Part shown: positions 51,713 through 57,126 of the stretch, piece by piece
Position numbering within the stretch: position 1 is the first letter of the stretch
Layout of the letters: the number at the start of each line of letters is the position of its first letter
Origin: Emiliania huxleyi CCMP1516
Taxonomy: Eukaryota > Haptophyta > Isochrysidales > Noelaerhabdaceae
Assembly (NCBI RefSeq): GCF_000372725.1
Contig: NW_005200362.1
Coordinates: 60,682 to 117,807 of the forward strand
Direction: 5' to 3'
DNA length: 57,126 nt
Notes under the pieces: model-generated
What the model was told of the DNA's origin: nothing
The model's database searches: none
The model's input: only the letters and a program-made list of their open reading frames with translations
Position numbers and translations under genes: made by a program

Positions 51713-52726
51713 CGATGAAACGGGCGGACGGAAACGCGTTTGCGACGGCTCGCCGGAGAGCATGCATGGAGCGGCCGGTGCGCCGCCGCAGCTCACCGAT
51801 GGAGCCTGCGTCGCGGCTCAATCCACTGACGTAGCAGCACTGCGACACACTCTCCAAGCACGGCCTCTGGCGTTGCGATTGCACAGAGAGCGAGCAATAG
51901 GCGCCAAAAGCACAGATCTGTGTGCAGTGGATTTCCATGTAGGTCGCGCCCAGCGAGCGGACAACCGCGGGTCTCGGATGCTCTCCCGGACGCGAGCCCA
52001 TCGTGCGAGTGGCGGACCCGGAGGCGGCCGGCCCAGCTCACCCCCAGAGAGGCCATGGCCAGGGTCAGGCATAAAAGGGGGGTGTTTTTCCGCCCGTCCA
52101 ATTCCGGTCAGTAGTAGTCTAAGTTCTGAGCCTCGACGCCTAGGGCCTAGGCCCTACCCCTAGCGGGTCTAAGTGTGCTTACTGCTTAAAAGCACGCTGG
52201 GGTGCTTGCGCGGTCTAAGATCAGCGGGAGCCTCTTACATCGGCTAAGTCGGCCGTGGCACGGCCTGTGCGCTGTGGATGGAGGGCCAAGAGGCTCTCCC
52301 ACCCGTGATCGCTGATCGATACGGCGCTCCGCCCAAATTTTCTCCGCCTGCGGCGGGCGCCTACTAAAATCCGGGGCGATTGCATCCTCCCCTTCCCCGA
52401 TTCTCGTTGCTGCTTCTTGAGCGCAATCTCTAGCCAAATAGCCTCAAGCTCAAACTCAGGCTCAAAAAATACGAAAGAGCTACATTGGCGGGTTACACTG
52501 AGAAAAAAGTGTGAGCCGGACGGCTTTCATTTCTCTCTGCGTTCTCGGATCTCGCACATGGAGTCCGAGGTATCCCGTCTGTCGCCGTCCCAAGCTGTCA
52601 CTCCCCTTTCTCCCGGCCGGGGTGGGGGGCGCGCGGGGGCGGCGGGTGTGCGGGATGTCTGTGGGCCCGAGAGCGATATGCCATGTCCGCGTATTGCGTT
52701 TAAATTGCAATAACATTGATTGTTTG

Positions 52727-53058
52727 ATGGGAAGGCGAAACACAGTCCGACCAACGACTGGGACACCAACGGGCGATCGATGACGGTCACACAGGAGCGA
52801 CACACAGAACCACAAGACAAGACACTCAGCCAACAGGGCGGCTGCCACACATCCTGAGCGTCCCGCGGCCGGACTCCACAATAACATCGAAGGCTCATTG
52901 ATTGATTGAATGGGAAGGCGAAACACAGTCCGACCAACGACTGGGACACCAACGGGCGATGATGGTCACACAGGAGCGACACACAGAACCACAAGACAAG
53001 ACACTCAGCCAACAGGGCGGCTGCCACACATCCTGAGCGTCACCCGCGGCCGGACTCC
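52727..53058 (+). repeat. Tandem duplication carrying R3
   Basis: Two units (52727-52870 and 52910-53058), each starting GGGAAGGCGAAACACAGTCC and including GGGCGGCTGCCACACATCCT and GCGGCCGGACTCCACA. Almost identical. Related to part of R4 by the ACACAGA ... GCTGCCACACA theme. Confidence 0.85.
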
Positions 53059-53259
53059 ACAAAGTGAGTGAGTGAGTATTCTTGAGACACACACACACAC
53101 ACACACACACTCCACAATAACATCGAAGGCTCAGCTAAGACTTTCCCGCCTGGGCGGGGCGGTGGGCGGGCGCGCGGTGCGGCATGGCGTGTGCGTGTGC
53201 GCGACTGTGCAACGAAGGACCGCTCGCAGAGGACCATTGGGTTTGTACAAGGTAGGTAG

Positions 53260-53616
53260 GTAGAAAGGTGAAGAACAGCCAGGCTCGGACTGGACACCAA
53301 CGCGGTATGGGTGGACGCTGGACAGATGATGACGACACGCACGAGCGACACACAGACACAAACAAGCTCACAAGACACACAGCCAGCTGGCTGCCACACA
53401 CCCTGAGTTGGCGTACACATAACTCAAGGCCACATCCTCCCTGTCGCCCCCCCCCAGCACTCCAAGGTGCCAAGAGAAACAAACAAGGGCACAACAAACA
53501 ACAGACGACAGGAAGTGACATGTGAGGCTAGAGCAGCATGCTCCACCTCTAGCAATCTCTCCGGCCGGCGAGGCATGGGCGAGACCGTATGTGGGGTCTA
53601 GTGAGGTGTCTATGGA
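53260..53616 (+). repeat. Dispersed repeat R4, copy 2
   Basis: Near-identical to 23805-24180. Ends about 110 bp upstream of the SAM50 start codon. Confidence 0.85.
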
Positions 53617-53725
53617 CGCCCTCCTCTTGTACTATTAACAACGAAGGCGCTCTCAAAAAAAAAAGGCGGCGGCTGCTGCTCAGGTCAATCCGCCTCGACC
53701 GCTGCTCCGCCTCCGCCCTCGCCGC

Positions 53726-56700
53726 ATGCCGGGCGCGACGCCCGACACCCCCTGCCGCGTGCATCGGCTCGTCGTGCGCGGCGCAGAGCAGACCCACGAG
53801 TCGGTCATTCGCAACGAGCTGCGCGCACTACGCACCGCCTCTAACCTCGGCGAGATCCACGCGGCCTGCGCCGTCGCGGCGGCCCACCTCGAGTCGCTCC
53901 AGATCTTCGAGGCGGCGGACTTCGCGGTGGATCGCGCGCGGGCCGACGGCTCGCAGGGCGACATGCCGCTGGCGGACGTCGTGGTCACCGTCTCGGAGAG
54001 GCAGCGCCTTGCGACTGCCTCAACCGGAGTCCACTCCACGGCGGGCGAGGGGTCGATGGACGCCGAGGTGCGAGTGCGCAACCTGTTTGGCCGCGCGGAG
54101 GTGCTCGGCGTCGAGATGGAGGCCGGGCAGCACAAGAGCAACACCTTTCGGCTGTACGCGACAAAGGCGCAAACCGCCGTCGCCACCGCCGTCGCCTCCT
54201 CCGCCGCTGCCACTGCCGTCGCCACCGCCGTCGCCACCGCCGTCGCCTCCGCCGCCGCCGCCGCCGTCGCCACCGCCGTCGCCACCGCCGTCGCCACCGC
54301 CGCCCTCAGCGCATTGTCCCTCCCCACCGCTGCGCTCACACCCCGACCCCCGCCCTCGCCTCCGTAGCCTCGCTGGGGCGGGGCCGACGCGAGGCTGCAC
54401 GCAGAGGTGTGCAAGACGGTCCTCTCGCACCAGCGAAAGTCGTCGCGCTCGGGGGATGGGCGCGCGGAGACGGAGGGCCGTGAGTGGAGGCGGGCGGGCG
54501 CTGCGAATAGGTCGTCGTACTCGGAGAAGGGGCACACGCTCATTAACAGTTAGTTCATCATGAGCTAGTTTAATGAATAGGTCGTCGCACTCGGAGAAGG
54601 GGCACACGGCAAGCGTGAGCGCCGCCGTCGGCCATGCGGCGCTGCCGGGCAGCCGCCACGCGTGCTGTTGTGCAGACCCTTTCAGCACGAGTGAGTCCTC
54701 CCTCCGCCGGGCTGGTTCCGCAGGCGGCTGCCACGAGGTGTCGTACGAGGCGGGGCTGCGCGAGGTGATGTGCTGCCCCGCGCATGAGCTAGCCCATAGC
54801 TAGCGGCGGAGGGGAGGGGAGTCGTCGGGGAGTGGCTGCGTCGGGCGCGCCGCCAGTTTCTCATCCCTTGTCTCACGCCGCACGCGCCTTTCGCCCTTTC
54901 GCCGGGCGCGCGCCCGGCGTGCCATGCGATTAATTAACTGCTACTTCGTCGCGCCCGGCGTGCCACGCGATCAATTAACTGCTACTTCGTCGCGCCAGGT
55001 GTGCCACGTGCCAGTCCGAACCTCGTCGTGGGCGGTGCTCTCGCAGCGAGGCGCCGCCCGAGTCGCGGCAGCCGCTCTCTGCTCGTTGTGCGGGCGCGCC
55101 TCTACTCCGGGTGCTCCTCGATGACGGCCCTAGGCGGCTCGGACAAGTCGTCGCTGAAGCACTCAACAGAACGAGGATCGGGACGATGAGGGCCAGAATA
55201 GGCCTCTCGGCAAAGTCGTCGCTGAAGCACTCAACAGAACGAGGATCGGGACGATGAGGGCCAGAATAGGCCTCTCGGCAAAGTCGTCGCTGAAGCACTC
55301 CTTCTCACGCGCGTCGCTCGACGACGCCATCCTCCCCACAAGGGGGGCCCTCCTCCGCCTCACCACGGAGGTGGCTAATGAAGAGTTAATGAACAGTTAA
55401 TTAACAGTTAATTAATCAGCTGCGCCTCACCACGGAGGTGGCTAATGAGGAGTTAATGAACAGTTAATTAATCAGCTGCGCCTCACCACGGAGGTGGCTA
55501 ATGAAGAGTTAATGAACAGTTAATTAACAGTTAATTAATCAGCTGCGCCTCACCACGGAGGTGGCTAATGAGGAGTTAATGAACAGTTAATTAATCAGCT
55601 GCGCCTCACCACGGAGGTGGCTAATGAGGAGTTAATGAACAGTTAATTAATCAGCTGCGCCTCACCACGGAGGTGGCTAATGAGGAGTTAATGAACAGTT
55701 AATTAATCAGCTGCGCCTCACCACGGAGGTGGCTAATGAGGAGTTAATGAACAGTTAATTAATCAGCTGCGCCTCACCACGGAGGTGGCTAATGAGGAGT
55801 GAATGAACTGTTCATTAATCAGCTGCGCCTCACCACGGAGGTGGCTAATGAAGAGTGAATGAACTGTTCATTAATCAGCTGCGCCTCACCACGGAGGTGG
55901 CTAATGAAGAGTTAATGAACTGTGAGTGAACTGTTCACTAATCAGCTGCGCCCCACCACAGGTGGCTGGCCTCGGCGGCGTCGGAGACGCTGCCTTCCAG
56001 AAGCACACCGCCGAAGCGCGCGTCCACACGCCCCTGGCGGCGCTCGGCTTGCCGCAGCTCTCGCTCAGCGTCGCCGCTACGCTCGGCCTGCTCTTGCCGC
56101 GCCGCGCCGCGCCGCTGCCCGCCACCGGCGACTCCGCGCCGCCGCCCGCGCCGCTCATGCGCGGGGCTGCCTCGCGACACGCGAGCTCGAGATGACGCGA
56201 GATCACTCGAGATTGCACCGAGATGTAGGCCGCCGCACGGGGTCTTTCTGCCGGACCGCCTCTTCCTCGGCCGACAAGCCTCCGCCCTGGGGGCTATGCT
56301 GCGGCCATGGTCGACGGTCACCATCATTTGGGGACCATGTGGCAGGCGGACCAAACTCGCTCTGGGGCTTCCGCACCCACGGCGTGGGGCCGCGCGAGCA
56401 GAGGCGAGATCGGCCGAGATCGGCCGAGATGCAGCCGAGATGCAGCCGAGACTGGCCGAGATCGGCCGAGATTGGCCGAGACTGGCACGGCGTGAAGCCG
56501 TGCGAGGAGAGGAGATCTCGACTGCCCCTGCCTGCCTGCCTGCCTGCCTGCCAAAGACCGCCCTTTCTCAATCTGGTTCCTCAATCTGGTTCCTCAGGCA
56601 CACGTCAACCGGCCTGCCTCATGCCAAGACACCCTGTGATTCGCTCGGCGGCGAGGCGCTCTCTCCACCTCGGCTACTCCTCTCCACCTCGGCTGCACCT

Positions 56701-57126
56701 CGGCTCCACCTCGGCTGCACCTCGGCTACATCTCGGCTACATCTCAGCTACATCTCGGCTACATCTCGGCTACATCTCGGCTGCCTCTCGGCTGCCTCTC
56801 GGCTACATCTCGGCTACATCTCGGCTGCCCCTCGGCTACATCTCTCGCCCACCTCTCGCCCACCTCTCGCCCACCTCTCGCCCATCTCTCGCCCACCTCT
56901 CGCCCGCGCAAGGTGCTCGCCACAAGCTCGCTCTCGCTCTCCGCCCCGATGCCCGGCCGGCAGTTCGAGAAGCTCGGCGCGCGCGCTCACGCCTTCGCCT
57001 CCGCCGGCGCGCCGCACTACCTTGCGGCTTGGCAGGGGCCCTAGTAGGAGCCAGAGCCGGACTCCTCCACCAATCACTCACCACAGGCGCGCTGCACTCG
57101 CTCGGCGGCCTGACAGGCAACCCCAA
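53726..57126 (+). CDS. SAM50: SAM50/Tob55 outer-membrane beta-barrel assembly protein, 3' end beyond window
   Basis: ATG at 53726. A POTRA domain (VHRLVVRGAEQTHESVIRNE ... AAAHLESLQIFEAADFAVD) leads into the Omp85 barrel: VRNLFGRAEVLGVEMEAG, LYATKPRWGGADARLHAEV, SSHSEKGHTASVSA, HEVSYEAGLRE, KSSLKHSFSRASLDDAILPT, GALLRLTTEVAGLGGVGDAA, PDRLFLGGPNSLWGFRTHG, DSLGGEAL, FASAGALHSLGGLTGN. These follow the SAM50 order, including the DRF-x-LGGP-x-S-x-RG loop. SAM50 inserts beta-barrel proteins into the mitochondrial outer membrane. Supported introns: 54167-54367, 54649-54723, 55134-55269, 56270-56345 and 57007-57086 (GC-AG); 54511-54580 and 55371-55961 (GT-AG). Frame and limits between 54765 and 55130, and between 56160 and 56930, are uncertain. 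Most introns are flanked by exon duplications. Confidence 0.8.
54505..54608 (+). repeat. Exon duplication flanking a SAM50 intron (period 70)
   Basis: 54505-54538 and 54575-54608 match at 33 of 34 positions. GT-AG intron 54511-54580 is cut at GAATAG|GTCGTC in both. The body is AT-rich (ATTAACAGTTAGTTCATCAT), unlike the surrounding exons. Confidence 0.9.
54910..55000 (+). repeat. 41-bp tandem repeat in SAM50
   Basis: Units 54910-54950 and 54951-54991 (39 of 41) plus a partial third. Each contains CGCGCCCGGCGTGCCA and an AATTAACTGCTACTTCGT body. It has the same architecture as the junction repeats: GC-rich part plus TTAATTAAC-like core. Confidence 0.8.
55130..55300 (+). repeat. Two stacked 68-bp intron units in SAM50
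   Basis: AAGTCGTCGCTGAAGCACTC occurs at 55145, 55213 and 55281 with exact 68-bp spacing. AG|GC occurs at 55133/55134, 55201/55202 and 55269/55270. Intron 55134-55269 is therefore two units with an internal zero-length exon. The copied segment encodes SAKSSLKHS. Confidence 0.9.
55350..55965 (+). repeat. Amplified exon-intron junction array in SAM50 (56/67-bp units)
   Basis: CACCACGGAG recurs at 55361, 55428, 55484, 55551, 55607, 55663, 55719, 55775, 55831 and 55887, with a final CACCACAGG at 55954. Spacing is 56 or 67 bp, the longer form having an extra 11 bp of TTAATTAACAG type. Each inner unit has an acceptor-like TTAATCAG, the 18-nt CTGCGCCTCACCACGGAG (LRLTTE) and a donor GTGGCT. The AT-rich part is TTAATGAACAGTTAATTAA. 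The whole span 55371-55961 can be removed as one intron. Confidence 0.9.
56397..56900 (+). repeat. CGAGAT / ATCTCGGCTAC intronic repeats in SAM50
   Basis: About 56400-56485 is a series of GGCCGAGATC units. About 56690-56830 is a series of TACATCTCGGC units, followed by CCCACCTCTCG units to 56900. Exons around DSLGGEAL lie between the two blocks. Confidence 0.85.
57007..57109 (+). repeat. Exon duplication flanking the last SAM50 intron (period 80)
   Basis: The intron starts GCGCGCCGCACTACCTTGCG and the next exon starts GCGCGCTGCACTCGCTCGGC. GC-AG splicing of 57007-57086 gives ASAGALHSLGGL. Confidence 0.8.

Larger units (their letters stand above)
49881..53725. other. Long repeat-rich intergenic region
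   Basis: No confident gene in 3.8 kb. Contents: a - frame 50108-50593 and a + frame 51072-51431 without recognised domains; tandem CCACTCGGGCAACTTTTAC / GCAAAGTTTTAC units at about 51580-51690; tandem 180-bp units carrying R3 (52727-52870 and 52910-53058); an (AC)n tract at 53085-53111; and R4 copy 2 (53260-53616). Confidence 0.6.

Noticed and set aside
55350..55965. CRISPR-like or simple minisatellite reading of the SAM50 array
   Set aside because: The repeated part is the end of a conserved exon plus its donor site and there are no unique spacers; it is a junction amplification in a eukaryotic gene.

Overview
This is a nuclear window from a GC-rich, intron-dense eukaryote, most likely a unicellular marine alga (haptophyte-like, pelagophyte second choice). 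The evidence is eukaryote-only genes (myosin motor, ER signal peptidase SEC11, mitochondrial SAM50, NatD-type acetyltransferase, two-pore K+ channel, U-box protein), many short introns that can be placed by protein conservation, Pro/Ala/Gly-rich proteins from G+C-rich codons, and no bacterial operon structure. The species cannot be named from sequence alone. Exon joins were made by hand from conserved protein motifs. Starts were moved to real ATG codons where the longest frame opened on GTG or TTG.

Layout: 1-2 kb repeats; 2.0-3.4 kb BspA-type LRR plus U-box protein (-); 5.1-5.6 kb SIAH-like RING protein (-); 5.8-7.0 kb MGCDIH-family protein (+); 7.4-13.7 kb myosin (-); 15.7-17.3 kb monoacylglycerol-lipase-like hydrolase (-), divergent from a two-pore K+ channel (17.6-19.4 kb, +); 19.7-20.5 kb unknown protein (-) with a stem-loop array beside its 5' end; 22.2-26.5 kb a duplicated pair of secreted Cys-domain/Ala-rich/Pro-rich proteins (-) among dispersed repeats; 27.0 kb ankyrin protein (+); 28.0-30.1 kb SEC11 (-); 30.5-31.4 kb NAA40-like acetyltransferase (-); 31.5-35.0 kb a pair of ~285-bp inverted repeats around a Brinker/Psq-like DNA-binding protein (+); 35.2-38.5 kb small Cys-rich and unknown proteins; 38.5-40.9 kb ankyrin/EF-hand protein that stops after a channel-like S1 helix (-); 41-42 kb repeat protein (-); 42.5-44.4 kb beta-helix protein (-); 45.3-47.7 kb linalool dehydratase/isomerase-like protein (-), divergent from a SpoU/TrmH methyltransferase (+); 49.2 kb Tudor/Agenet-like protein (+); 50-53.6 kb repeats; 53.7 kb to the end SAM50 (+), running off the window.

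The most interesting signal is in the introns. In at least four unrelated genes (myosin, hydrolase, K+ channel, SAM50) the first 12-35 nt of an intron are a copy of the first 12-35 nt of the next exon, so intron plus copied exon form a direct tandem repeat of about 62-91 bp, cut at AG|GC or AG|GT inside the copied segment. Some are identical and look very recent, and some are stacked two or more times. In SAM50 one junction is amplified to about eleven copies, creating nine potential in-frame 18-nt micro-exons. By hand count 20 of 37 introns placed by protein conservation use GC rather than GT as donor. This looks like ongoing intron birth by tandem duplication or introner-type insertion in a genome with a relaxed 5' splice-site rule.
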